Source: Streptomyces sp. NL15-2K (lineage in GTDB: Bacteria; Actinomycetota; Actinomycetes; Streptomycetales; Streptomycetaceae). From it: DNA of 64,000 nt. Where the stretch lies: assembly GCF_030551255.1 (NCBI RefSeq), contig NZ_CP130630.1, forward strand, positions 8,165,501 through 8,229,500. The letters are read 5' to 3'. Below are positions 38,173 through 47,307 of this stretch, piece by piece; position 1 is the first letter of the stretch, and each line of letters opens with the position of its first letter. The notes under the pieces are model-generated. The model was not told the DNA's origin. It saw nothing but the letters and a program-made list of their open reading frames with translations, and made no database searches. The translations under genes were made by a program, and so were the position numbers.

Positions 38173-38675
38173 GCACCTACGATTGGCTGATGGACCAACT
38201 GGAGCGCAGACAGGCGCGCTTCCGGCTCATCGACCACGTCCCGGAGGGCCGCACGGAGCCCGCGAGCGTCCTGCGCGGACACGCCCTCGCCCAGGCGGCC
38301 AAGTGCCTGGTGGTACGCGTCGCCACGGGCCGGCGCTCCCGGCGCTACGTCCTCGCGGTCGTGCCCGGCGACCGCAAGGTCGACCTGGAGGAACTCAGGG
38401 ACATGTACGCGGGTACGGAGGCCTCGTTCGCGGCGCGGGACGTGGCCGAGCGGCTGGCGGGCAGCGTCAGCGGTTCGGTGATGCCCTTCGCCCGCCATCC
38501 CGAGCTGGATCTGGTGGCCGACCCTGAACTGCTCGCCCACGACGAGATCTTCTTCAACGCGGCCCGGCTCGACCGGTCGGTGGCCCTGGCCACGGACGAC
38601 TACGTGGCGATGGCCCTGCCACGCGTGCGGCCCATCGCCCAACGCCCCCTCGCCCAGAGCACGACAGGAGGATGA
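38169..38675 (+). CDS. YbaK/ProX-type aminoacyl-tRNA deacylase-like protein
   Basis: 168 aa, coupled to serA by an ATGA overlap. The YbaK/EbsC fold is recognised from the N-terminal helix, IDHVPEGRTEPASVLRGH, the central AAKCLVVRV with the conserved Lys, VVPGDRKVDLEELRDMYAG, and the GSVMPFA stretch. Family members hydrolyse mischarged aminoacyl-tRNAs. In a cluster that makes Dap and a hydroxylated amino acid, the natural guess is removal of these serine-like or modified residues from tRNA to protect the producer. No signal peptide or extra domain is seen. The cluster role is inferred; the family call is sound. Confidence 0.85.
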   Translation: MSTYDWLMDQLERRQARFRLIDHVPEGRTEPASVLRGHALAQAAKCLVVRVATGRRSRRYVLAVVPGDRKVDLEELRDMYAGTEASFAARDVAERLAGSVSGSVMPFARHPELDLVADPELLAHDEIFFNAARLDRSVALATDDYVAMALPRVRPIAQRPLAQSTTGG

Positions 38676-38679
38676 CAGG

Positions 38680-39462
38680 ATGAGCGTCGGCGCCCACCGC
38701 ACCGCACCGTCCGCAGTCGTCGACAACGACAGGTGGTTCCGTAGGTACTCGGTGACGGCCGCTCCCCGCCGCAGGCTGCTGGTCCTGCCGCACGCGGGCG
38801 GTTCGGCCAGCTTCTTCCACGCCTGGGGCACCGCGTTCGACAGCGGGACGGAGGTACTGGTCGCGCGTTACCCCGGCCGGCACGACCGGCTGACCGACCC
38901 GTGCGTCGACTCCATGGAGGAGCTTGCCGACCGGGTGACCGCGGCCCTCCTGCCCTTCCTCGACGTGCCGGTGACGCTCTTCGGGCACAGCATGGGCGCG
39001 TCACTCGCCTACGAGGTGGCACTGCGCCTGCACGGCAGGCACGCGGTGCGCCCGGCGGCGCTCCACGTGTCGAGCCGCAGGCCCCCGCATCGGCTGACTC
39101 CGCGAGAGCTGCACAAGCAGGGCGACGAGGCACTGATCGAGGAGGTCCGCCGGCTGGGCGGCACCGACGAATCGCTCCTCACCGACCCGGACCTGAGGGA
39201 GATCGTCCTGCCGGCGATCCGCGCCGACTTCACGATCGTCGGAACCTACGGCCCGCGCGACGCCGCCCCGGTCGACTGCCCCGTGTACGCGTACATCGGG
39301 GACCAGGATCCGTCCACCTCGGTCCACGACATGTCGGACTGGTCCGACGTCACGACCGAGGGGTTCCACCTGGACGTGCTGCCCGGCGGCCACTTCTACC
39401 TCGTCGACCACCAGGAGACCCTGGTCCGGACGATCGCGGACCGCCTGCCCCCCACCGACTGA
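38680..39462 (+). CDS. Type II thioesterase (NRPS/PKS editing)
   Basis: 260 aa from the ATG at 38680 (ACAGGAGGATG ahead). TEII hallmarks: LLVLPHAGGSASFFHAW, nucleophile Ser104 in FGHSMGASLAYE, an Asp in GDQDP and the final His in GGHFYL. TEIIs clear misprimed or stalled carrier domains of NRPS and PKS enzymes. It is the last + strand gene of the BGC; the hairpin and MITE-like remnant that follow separate it from sdaA. Confidence 0.95.
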   Translation: MSVGAHRTAPSAVVDNDRWFRRYSVTAAPRRRLLVLPHAGGSASFFHAWGTAFDSGTEVLVARYPGRHDRLTDPCVDSMEELADRVTAALLPFLDVPVTLFGHSMGASLAYEVALRLHGRHAVRPAALHVSSRRPPHRLTPRELHKQGDEALIEEVRRLGGTDESLLTDPDLREIVLPAIRADFTIVGTYGPRDAAPVDCPVYAYIGDQDPSTSVHDMSDWSDVTTEGFHLDVLPGGHFYLVDHQETLVRTIADRLPPTD

Positions 39463-39480
39463 CCCGCCCCGCACGGGGCC

Positions 39481-39498
39481 GGGCACGTCGAGGTGCCC
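39481..39498. terminator. Hairpin between the TEII and sdaA genes
   Basis: GGGCAC-GTCGAG-GTGCCC, 18 bases after the TEII stop, in the gap between convergent genes. The stem is short and there is no T-tract. Confidence 0.45.
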
Positions 39499-39502
39499 GC
39501 CC

Positions 39503-39567
39503 CTAGGCCCGGTCGCCAAATTCCCGGCCCGCCCTTCGGGCGGACGACGCCACTTTCGACACAGGCC

Positions 39568-39571
<4 letters not shown>
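39503..39571. repeat. Degenerate short copy of the MITE-like element at the BGC/core boundary
   Basis: The left end CTAGGCCCGGTCGCCAAATT and right end ACTTTCGACACAGGCCCTAG are degenerate versions of the terminal repeats of the 19876-20078 element. The inner CGGGCGGACGACG next to the right end is also shared. The central hairpin is deleted, leaving 69 bases. The last bases form the sdaA stop codon (complement of CTA at 39568-39570). Confidence 0.65.
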
Positions 39572-40950
<1,379 letters not shown>

Positions 40951-41020
40951 GGGGACTCCTCAGAACGGGGTGGGGCGCCGTGCCCACGTACGAGTGTGCG
41001 CGGCGCCCCGCAAAAAGGAA

Positions 41021-42286
41021 CTACTTGTTCAGACCGGGGTACAGCGGGTGCTTGTCCGCGAGCGCCTTGACCCGGACCTTCAGTGCCTCTGTGTCGTACG
41101 ACGGCTTGAGCGCCTGAGCGATGACGTCCGCGACCTCGGCGAAGTCCTCGGCCGTGAAGCCGCGGGTGGCCAGGGCCGGCGTACCGATCCGCAGGCCCGA
41201 GGTCACCATCGGCGGGCGCGGGTCGTTCGGGACGGCGTTGCGGTTGACCGTGATGCCGACCTCGTGGAGGCGGTCCTCGGCCTGCTGCCCGTCCAGTTCG
41301 GACTCGCGCAGGTCGACCAGGATCAGGTGCACGTCCGTGCCGCCGGACAGGACGTCGACCCCGGCCTCGCGGGCGTCCGGCGCGGTCAGCCGCTCGGCGA
41401 GGATCCGTGCGCCCTCGACCGTACGGCGCTGACGCTCCTTGAAGTCCTCGCTCGCCGCGACCTTGAAGGAGACCGCCTTCGCCGCGATCACGTGCTCCAG
41501 GGGGCCGCCCTGGAAGCCCGGGAAGACGGACGAGTTGAGCTTCTTCGCGAAGTCCTTCTTCGCCAGGATGATGCCGCCGCGCGGGCCGCCCAGCGTCTTG
41601 TGGGTGGTTGAGGTGACGACGTCCGCGTACTCCACCGGGTTCGGGTGGAGGCCGGCCGCGACCAGACCGGCGAAGTGCGCCATGTCCACCCACAGGTAGG
41701 CCTCGACCTCGTCGGCGATCCTGCGGAACTCGGCGAAGTCCAGCTGCCGCGGGTACGCCGACCAGCCCGCGATGATCACCTTCGGCCGGTGCTCCTTGGC
41801 GAGCCGCTCGACCTCGGCCATGTCCACCAGGCCGGTCTCGGAGTCGACGTGGTAGGGCACCACCTCGAACTGCTTGCCGGAGAAGTTCAGCCGCATCCCG
41901 TGGGTCAGGTGACCGCCGTGCGCCAGGTCCAGGCCGAGGATGGTGTCGCCCGGCTGGGCCAGCGCGAACAGGGCGGCCTGGTTGGCGGAGGCGCCCGAGT
42001 GGGGCTGCACGTTGGCGTACTCGGCGCCGAACAGCTCCTTGACCCGGTCGATCGCGATCTGCTCGGCCACGTCGACGTGCTCGCAGCCGCCGTAGTAGCG
42101 GCGGCCCGGGTAGCCCTCGGCGTACTTGTTGGTGAGGACCGTGCCCTGCGCCTCCATGACCGCGACCGGCGCGAAGTTCTCGGAGGCGATCATCTCGAGG
42201 GTGGACTGCTGGCGGTGCAGCTCGGCGTCGACCGCGGCGGCGACCTCGGGGTCGAGCTCGTGCAGGGGCGTGTTCAGAACGGACAT
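41021..42286 (-). CDS. glyA: Serine hydroxymethyltransferase
   Basis: 421 aa, normal length. [38 protein letters not shown] and the PLP-lysine motif [14 protein letters not shown] are all present. It interconverts serine and glycine with tetrahydrofolate and links the glycine cleavage genes upstream to sdaA downstream. The 15-base gap to gcvH suggests one transcript under the glycine riboswitch. Confidence 0.98.
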   Translation of the reverse strand: MSVLNTPLHELDPEVAAAVDAELHRQQSTLEMIASENFAPVAVMEAQGTVLTNKYAEGYPGRRYYGGCEHVDVAEQIAIDRVKELFGAEYANVQPHSGASANQAALFALAQPGDTILGLDLAHGGHLTHGMRLNFSGKQFEVVPYHVDSETGLVDMAEVERLAKEHRPKVIIAGWSAYPRQLDFAEFRRIADEVEAYLWVDMAHFAGLVAAGLHPNPVEYADVVTSTTHKTLGGPRGGIILAKKDFAKKLNSSVFPGFQGGPLEHVIAAKAVSFKVAASEDFKERQRRTVEGARILAERLTAPDAREAGVDVLSGGTDVHLILVDLRESELDGQQAEDRLHEVGITVNRNAVPNDPRPPMVTSGLRIGTPALATRGFTAEDFAEVADVIAQALKPSYDTEALKVRVKALADKHPLYPGLNK

Positions 42287-42301
42287 CGGGTGTACGACTC
42301 C

Positions 42302-42679
42302 TCAGCCGGCGGAAAAGGCGGTGTACTCGTCGGCGGAGAGCAGGTCGGCGGGCTCGTCCGTGACGCGTACCTTGAACAGCCAGCCGCCCTCGAAGGGCGC
42401 GGAGTTGACCAGTGACGGGTCGTTCACCACGTCCTCGTTGACCTCGGTGACCTCCCCGGAGACCGGGGCGTACAGGTCGCTGACCGACTTGGTCGACTCC
42501 AGCTCGCCGCAGGTCTCGCCCGCGGACACGGTGTCACCGACCTCGGGGAGCTGGACGAAGACCACGTCGCCGAGCGCGTTGGCCGCGTGCTCCGTGATAC
42601 CGACCGTCGAGACGCCGTCCTCGGCGGCCGACAGCCACTCGTGCTCCTTGCTGTAGCGCAGCTGCTGGGGGTTGCTCAT
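42302..42679 (-). CDS. gcvH: Glycine cleavage system H protein
   Basis: 125 aa from the ATG at 42679 with AGGAG upstream; an upstream extension to 42772 is unsupported. KEHEWL near the start and the lipoylation motif [17 protein letters not shown] with its Lys are typical. It shuttles the aminomethyl group from the P protein to the T protein. The P protein gene (gcvP) is not in the window. Confidence 0.97.
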   Translation of the reverse strand: MSNPQQLRYSKEHEWLSAAEDGVSTVGITEHAANALGDVVFVQLPEVGDTVSAGETCGELESTKSVSDLYAPVSGEVTEVNEDVVNDPSLVNSAPFEGGWLFKVRVTDEPADLLSADEYTAFSAG

Positions 42680-42791
42680 GGCCTGAATTCTCCTGTACGC
42701 GGTGGAGTGCTGGTGAATGGGGGACTGCTGGAAACGTGCGTGAGCAGCGGAAATGTGCGCGGGTTCACGCACGGGCCGCGTCGCTCAGTGT

Positions 42792-43937
42792 CTACTTCCG
42801 GCGCTTGTAGAACGGCAGCGCCACGACCTCGTACGGTTCGTGGCTGCCCCGGATGTCCACACCGACACCGGGGGTGCCCGGTGCCGCGTGCGCCGCGTCG
42901 ACGTACGCCATCGCGATCGGCTTGCCCAGGGTGGGGGAGGGGGCGCCGGAGGTGACCTCGCCGATCACCTCGCCGCCGGCGACGACCGCGTACCCGGCGC
43001 GCGGGACGCGGCGGCCCTCGGCGATCAGGCCGACGAGGACGCGCGGCGGGTTCTTCTCCGAGCGGGCGGCGGCCTCTCGCAGGGCCTCCCGCCCCACGAA
43101 GTCGCCCTCCTTCTCGAACTTCACCACCCGGCCGAGCCCGGCGTCGAACGGCGTCAGAGAAGTGCTGAGCTCGTGTCCGTACAGCGGCATGCCCGCCTCC
43201 AGCCGCAGCGTGTCCCGGCAGGACAGCCCGCAGGGGACGAGCCCGGCCGGGGCTCCCCCAGCCTCCGGCCGGGAGGTACCCCCAGCCTCGGTCAGCGCCT
43301 GCCACAGCTTCTCCGCGTCGGCCGGCGCGACGAACAGCTCGAAGCCGTCCTCGCCCGTGTAGCCGGTGCGCGCGATCAGGGCCGGGACGCCGGCGACCGT
43401 GCCGGGCAGGCCCGCGTAGTACTTCAGGCCGTCGAGGTCGGCGTCGGTGAGGGACTTCAGAATCCCCGGGGACTCGGGGCCCTGCACGGCGATCAGCGCG
43501 TAGTTGTCCCGGTCGTCGCGCACCTCGGCGTCGAAGCCCGCGGCGCGCTCGGTCAGCGCGTCCAGCACCACCTGGGCGTTGGAGGCGTTGGCGACCACCA
43601 TGTACTCGGTCTCCGCGAGGCGGTAGACGATCAGGTCGTCGAGGATGCCGCCGTCCTCGCGGCAGATCATGGTGTAGCGGGCGCGGCCCACCTTCACGCC
43701 CCCGATGTTCCCGACCAGGGCGTAGTCCAGCATGGCCGCCGCCTCAGGACCGGTCACCGTGATCTCGCCCATGTGCGAGAGGTCGAAGAGCCCGGCCTTG
43801 GTGCGCACGGCATTGTGCTCGTCGCGCTCGGAGCCGTAGCGCAGGGGCATGTCCCAGCCGGCGAAGTCGGTCATCGTCGCGCCGAGCGCGCGGTGCACGG
43901 CATCGAGGGCGGTATGACGGGGTGCGTTGCTGCTCAT
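42792..43937 (-). CDS. gcvT: Glycine cleavage system T protein (aminomethyltransferase)
   Basis: 381 aa from the ATG at 43937; a TTG six codons earlier is possible. The GcvT features are clear: FAGWDMPLRYGS, DLSHMGEITVTGP, GYTGEDGFELF, CRDTLRLEAGMPLYGHEL. About residues 217-229 (GGTSRPEAGGAPA) come from an in-frame palindromic repeat (43250-43287) that is not part of the normal fold. It lies in a surface region just before LVPCGLSCRDTLRLE and is probably tolerated. First gene of the riboswitch-controlled operon. Confidence 0.97.
   Translation of the reverse strand: MSSNAPRHTALDAVHRALGATMTDFAGWDMPLRYGSERDEHNAVRTKAGLFDLSHMGEITVTGPEAAAMLDYALVGNIGGVKVGRARYTMICREDGGILDDLIVYRLAETEYMVVANASNAQVVLDALTERAAGFDAEVRDDRDNYALIAVQGPESPGILKSLTDADLDGLKYYAGLPGTVAGVPALIARTGYTGEDGFELFVAPADAEKLWQALTEAGGTSRPEAGGAPAGLVPCGLSCRDTLRLEAGMPLYGHELSTSLTPFDAGLGRVVKFEKEGDFVGREALREAAARSEKNPPRVLVGLIAEGRRVPRAGYAVVAGGEVIGEVTSGAPSPTLGKPIAMAYVDAAHAAPGTPGVGVDIRGSHEPYEVVALPFYKRRK
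43250..43287. repeat. Streptomyces palindromic repeat inside gcvT
   Basis: On the + strand it reads GCTCCCCCAGCC...GGGAGGTACCCCCAGCC, with CCTCC/GGAGG arms around GGCCG. It is the same type as the copy at 43962-44003. It adds about 13 in-frame residues to GcvT. Confidence 0.75.
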
Positions 43938-43961
43938 CGGACGGTCGTCTCCCAAGGCGAT

Positions 43962-44003
43962 GGGGGTACCTCCCGCGCGAGCTCATTCGAGCGTGGGGGA
44001 GGG
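43962..44003. repeat. Streptomyces palindromic repeat in the gcvT leader
   Basis: GGGGGTACCTCCC...GTGGGGGAGGG encloses a CGAGCTCATTCGAGC inner palindrome. It lies between the glycine riboswitch and the gcvT start codon, where the expression platform should be. Confidence 0.75.
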
Positions 44004-44017
44004 CGAGGTCGTTCCTC

Positions 44018-44230
44018 CCCATCTGTCATCGGAACCTGAGAGGTTCGTCACGACCCCGCGAAACGGTGGTGTCATGACTTGCACCTTGGGTGGAGCCACT
44101 GTCGCAGCGGCCCGCTTTTCAGATGTGCCTCGCCCGCGCGGTAACGGGGCCTGAGAGATTCAAGGGAGGGACTTGCTCCTTCGGCGCCCGGGCATCGGTA
44201 CGACGGACGTACGACCCGGAACTCTCCCGC
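44018..44230 (-). ncRNA. Tandem glycine riboswitch upstream of gcvT
   Basis: Read on the - strand from 44228: GGAGAGTTCCGG, then GCCGAAGGAGCAAGTCCCTCC, AATCTCTCAGGCCCC (aptamer 1). A short linker leads to CACATCTG...CACCCAAGGTGCAAGTCA and GAACCTCTCAGGTTCCGATGACAGATG (aptamer 2). Both GCAA-containing cores and both CTCTCAGG closing strands are present, as in the gcvT motif. It should turn on gcvT-gcvH-glyA-sdaA when glycine is high. Confidence 0.95.
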
Positions 44231-44471
44231 GCGGATTCAAGCGGCCGGTATGCAGTTGGCGCGGACATCATTGCACGCATCGGTCCGGCGCGGCAGGGGG
44301 AGACCTCTCCCGTACGGCTCACAGGTTCCGCACAGCCCGCACGGCGAGGCGCAGCACGCTGTAGCAGGCTTGTTGCGGTAACCGGACGGAAAGGAGAGAC
44401 GCCGCGCATTACCTTCTCTTTACACTCGACGGGGAGGGGACTCGTGACCACCCCAGGGGAGGACGATCACG

Positions 44472-45140
44472 GTGAACAGGACCACGGCGTACGCGACCAC
44501 CTCGGCCCTCGCGCTGCCCCAGCAGCCGACGGTCCCGGCCAAGGAGGCCTGCGGCCCGCTCACCGCGCCTGTCGTCCGCGACCTTCGCGAGCGAGACGGC
44601 CACAGCCCCCATGCCCTGCTCTTCGGCCCCCAGGACCTCGTCGTGATCACCGGCCTGCCCGGCAGCGGCAAGTCCACGCTGATGCGGCGCACCGTCAGGG
44701 GCCTGCGCATCGACTCCCAGGACACCCGCGACCGCTGGGACGCGAGAACGCCCCGCTTCCTGCCGTACGCGATCTACCGCCCCCTGGTCCGCCTCGCGCA
44801 CTACGCCGGTCTGCGCCGCGCCCTGCGCTCCGGCGAGGGGGTCGTCGTGCACGACTGCGGTACGCAGGCCTGGGTGCGCCGCTGGCTGGCCCGTGAGGCC
44901 CGCCGCCGGGGCGGCACCCTGCACCTGCTGCTGCTCGACGTCACCCCCGACATCGCGCTGGCCGGCCAGCGCGAGCGCGGCCGCGGAGTCTCGCGGTACG
45001 CGTTCCAGCGCCACCGCGGCGCGGCCGCCCGCCTGATCAGCTCCGTGGAGAAGGGCGACCTGCCCCCGGGCTGCGGCTCGGCTGTCCTGATCGACCGCGC
45101 CGCGGCGAACGTCCTGCGCCGGATCGGCTTCACGGGCTGA
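44472..45140 (+). CDS. P-loop ATP-binding protein (AAA/kinase-like)
   Basis: 222 aa from the GTG at 44472, with GGGGAGG ten bases upstream. Walker A GLPGSGKST carries Lys67. DSQDTRDRWDAR follows like the substrate region of small-molecule or tRNA kinases of the AAA_33 type, and LHLLLLDVTPDIAL resembles their Walker B strand. The substrate is unknown. It is divergent from the riboswitch operon, with about 240 bases between the gcvT aptamers and its start. Confidence 0.8.
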   Translation: MNRTTAYATTSALALPQQPTVPAKEACGPLTAPVVRDLRERDGHSPHALLFGPQDLVVITGLPGSGKSTLMRRTVRGLRIDSQDTRDRWDARTPRFLPYAIYRPLVRLAHYAGLRRALRSGEGVVVHDCGTQAWVRRWLAREARRRGGTLHLLLLDVTPDIALAGQRERGRGVSRYAFQRHRGAAARLISSVEKGDLPPGCGSAVLIDRAAANVLRRIGFTG

Positions 45141-45228
45141 ACATCCCGGAACATCCCCGAACAACCACGAGGCCGCACCCGTTAGCCTTTCCAGCCACAG
45201 CAGCGGTTCACAGCAGGCGGTCATACAG

Positions 45229-46014
45229 ATGGACTTCCCAGCGGATCTCCCCGCGGACTTTCCCACCCAGGCACACCCCCATTCGCACGGCGGATGGCCC
45301 GGGAACGAACTGGAGGAGGTGCTCTCCGCCTCCCTCGGCATCCCCGGAGCCGGCGGGCGGATCATCGAGGTGCTCGGCCGCAGCTTCGTCTGGGTCCCGC
45401 TGCCCGAGGGCGGCGGCCCGCACAGCGGCCCGCTCGATCTGCCCACGCTGGAGATCGAGGGCCAGGCGTATGTGCCGGTGTTCAGCTCCGAGGAGCAGTT
45501 CCGCCAGGTCGCCGGCGCGCACATGCCGTACACCATCGCCCCCGCCGTGGAGTTCGCGCGCGGCCTGCCGCCGCAGGTGGGCATCGCCGTGAACCCGGAC
45601 GGCGTGGTCGGCGTCCCGCTCCCGCCCGCGGCCGTCGCCGAGTTGTGCCGCGTCGGCCGCACCCCGCTGGACGGACCCACCACCGGCGGCCGGGTCAAGC
45701 TCTACGAACCCGACTGGCAGGACGACCCGGTCGACTTCCTCGCCGTGGCCTCGGCCGAGTTCGCCGCGACGGGAGTGGTCCGCACCGCCCGCCGCTGCCT
45801 CGCCGCCATCGAGACGGCGGACCCGGTCATGTTCGTGGGTGTGGAGCTGTCCGAGCTGGAGGGGGACATACGCGCCCTCCCGATGGAGGCCCTGGCCCGA
45901 GCCCTGGGCATGACCCCCGTCCAGTGGCCGGTCAACCTGGTCCTCCTGGACGTGGCGGACGACCCGGTGTGCCACTGGATGCGAGAAAGGGTCCGCCCCT
46001 TCTATCAGCAGTAG
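45229..46014 (+). CDS. SseB-family protein, paralogue 1
   Basis: 261 aa. ELEEVLSASLGIPGAGGRIIEVLGRSFVWVPLP followed by IEGQAYVPVFSSEEQF is the SseB N-terminal domain (enhanced serine sensitivity B). The C-terminal SseB_C-like part ends MRERVRPFYQQ. The molecular function of the family is not known. Its neighbour 46173-46985 is a paralogue with the same end (MRANARPFYD), so the two arose by duplication or act together. Their place beside serine/glycine genes matches the family's original phenotype, though this could be coincidence. Confidence 0.85.
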   Translation: MDFPADLPADFPTQAHPHSHGGWPGNELEEVLSASLGIPGAGGRIIEVLGRSFVWVPLPEGGGPHSGPLDLPTLEIEGQAYVPVFSSEEQFRQVAGAHMPYTIAPAVEFARGLPPQVGIAVNPDGVVGVPLPPAAVAELCRVGRTPLDGPTTGGRVKLYEPDWQDDPVDFLAVASAEFAATGVVRTARRCLAAIETADPVMFVGVELSELEGDIRALPMEALARALGMTPVQWPVNLVLLDVADDPVCHWMRERVRPFYQQ

Positions 46015-46025
46015 GGAAACTCCCT

Positions 46026-46085
46026 AGGGGCGCGGGGAACTGCGCGACAAGCCACACTCGACCCGCACCCGCCGACAGACAAGCA
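46026..46085. repeat. Dispersed Streptomyces intergenic repeat
   Basis: Begins CTAGGGGCGCGGGGAACTGC and continues GCGACAAGCCACAC...GACCCGCACCCGCC. This is a sequence type I know as very frequent between Streptomyces genes. It fills most of the gap between the two SseB-like genes. Confidence 0.6.
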
Positions 46086-46172
46086 GCCCCGAGCTCTCAG
46101 GCGCCCTGCTGTCGGCGAAGCCACTTAAGCTGGTGTCATAATCCGGGGCAACTTCCAGAAGGGGCGGTACAG

Positions 46173-46985
46173 GTGAGCGCCAGCGGCATCGCGGCCGGAC
46201 AGGTCGAGCACATGCTGCGCCAAGTGACGCCTGGGCGCTACGACGCCTACGAGGCACTTCTGCGCGCCCTCGCGACCCCCTCCTCCGGCCAGGTCTGGAT
46301 GCTCCTCTGGCACGGCCAGGCAGGCTCCCCCGACGCCCAGTACGGGAACATGGAGGTGGACGGCTACGGCTACGCCCCGTGTGTCACCTCCGCCCAGGAA
46401 CTCTCCGCCAGCGGCTGGAACCGCAGTTACGAGGTGGTCGACGGAGTCGACGTCGCCCGCACGCTCTACCCCGACCACTACGGCCTCTGGCTGAACCCGC
46501 ACGCCCCGGGCGGCGGCCTCGGCATCCCCTGGCTCGACCTGCGACGCATCGCCACCGGCCTGGAGCGCCAGCCCGCGGGGCCGCTGCGGCTGTCCGAGCC
46601 CGGCATCGAGATCCCGCAGTTCTACGCCCTGCTCGCGCAGAACGCCCACCGCACCCCGGCGGTCCGCGCACTGCGCCGCGCCTGGGTGCAGCCGGCGCTC
46701 GGGGCGCCGTATCTGGCCATCGGGCTGGATGTGTACGACACCAGCCCGCCGGCCGTCGACTCGGTGCGCGCGATGATGCAGCAGTCCATCGGCGCCGTCC
46801 CGGACGGGCTGCCGGTGTCGACCGTGGCGATGTCCGACGAGTACGACCCGGTCGCGCTGTGGATGCGGGCCAACGCCCGCCCCTTCTACGACCGCGAGGC
46901 CCACGGGGCGTCGGCCGCTCCCGCCTCCCCGGCACAGGCCCCTGCGGCCGGCTACGGCTACCCGCAGGCCCGCGGCGGTTTCTGA
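46173..46985 (+). CDS. SseB-family protein, paralogue 2
   Basis: 270 aa from the GTG at 46173 with GAAGGGG upstream. The N-terminal half (residues 1-130) is an SseB-type domain (GQVEHMLRQVTPGRYDAYEALLRALA, VWMLLW, YAPCVTSAQEL). The C-terminal half ends in DEYDPVALWMRANARPFYD, parallel to paralogue 1, then a Ala/Pro/Gly-rich tail. No function can be given beyond the family. Confidence 0.85.
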   Translation: MSASGIAAGQVEHMLRQVTPGRYDAYEALLRALATPSSGQVWMLLWHGQAGSPDAQYGNMEVDGYGYAPCVTSAQELSASGWNRSYEVVDGVDVARTLYPDHYGLWLNPHAPGGGLGIPWLDLRRIATGLERQPAGPLRLSEPGIEIPQFYALLAQNAHRTPAVRALRRAWVQPALGAPYLAIGLDVYDTSPPAVDSVRAMMQQSIGAVPDGLPVSTVAMSDEYDPVALWMRANARPFYDREAHGASAAPASPAQAPAAGYGYPQARGGF

Positions 46986-47027
46986 CCGAGCATCTCCTCC
47001 GGTGTCGGAGGGCGACTCCCACCCCCG

Positions 47028-47058
47028 TTGTCTTCGCGCGTAGATCAGGGCATATAAT
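47028..47058 (+). promoter_or_regulatory. Candidate promoter of the peptide transporter operon
   Basis: TTGTCT (47028-47033) and a consensus TATAAT (47053-47058), spaced 19 bases. They sit about 250 bases before the permease gene in a 322-base gene-free gap. The spacer is longer than ideal, but the -10 is perfect. Confidence 0.6.
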
Positions 47059-47307
47059 CCATCCCTGCCCACAAATGTCCCAGCCGGCCCGCGTCCGCCC
47101 CCCGTTACCCGCTGTCCGGATAACGGAAGCCATCTACCCGCATCACGTTTATGCATCCTTTCACCGCCAAGTCTGGCAACAGATCGCCAAAGCGTTGAAG
47201 ACTCCCGCACCAGGGGTGTTCGCCCCTGTGTACGACGGACTGATCACGCCGCCACAGCGGCAAGTGCGGGCCGGCCACCGCCGGTTGAGAAGAGGGGTCC
47301 CTGCCAG
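47059..47307 (+). other. Long structured 5' leader of the transporter operon
   Basis: No gene. It holds an interrupted palindrome CCGTTA-(13)-TAACGG near 47102-47126 and a hairpin AGGGG-TGTTCG-CCCCT near 47211-47226. If the TATAAT at 47053 is used, the leader is about 240 bases, long enough for RNA-based control. No known riboswitch class was recognised. Confidence 0.4.

Noticed and set aside
42680..42772. Extended gcvH start
   Set aside because: H proteins begin at the MSN...KEHEW region; the extension covers the gap with its own ribosome site.
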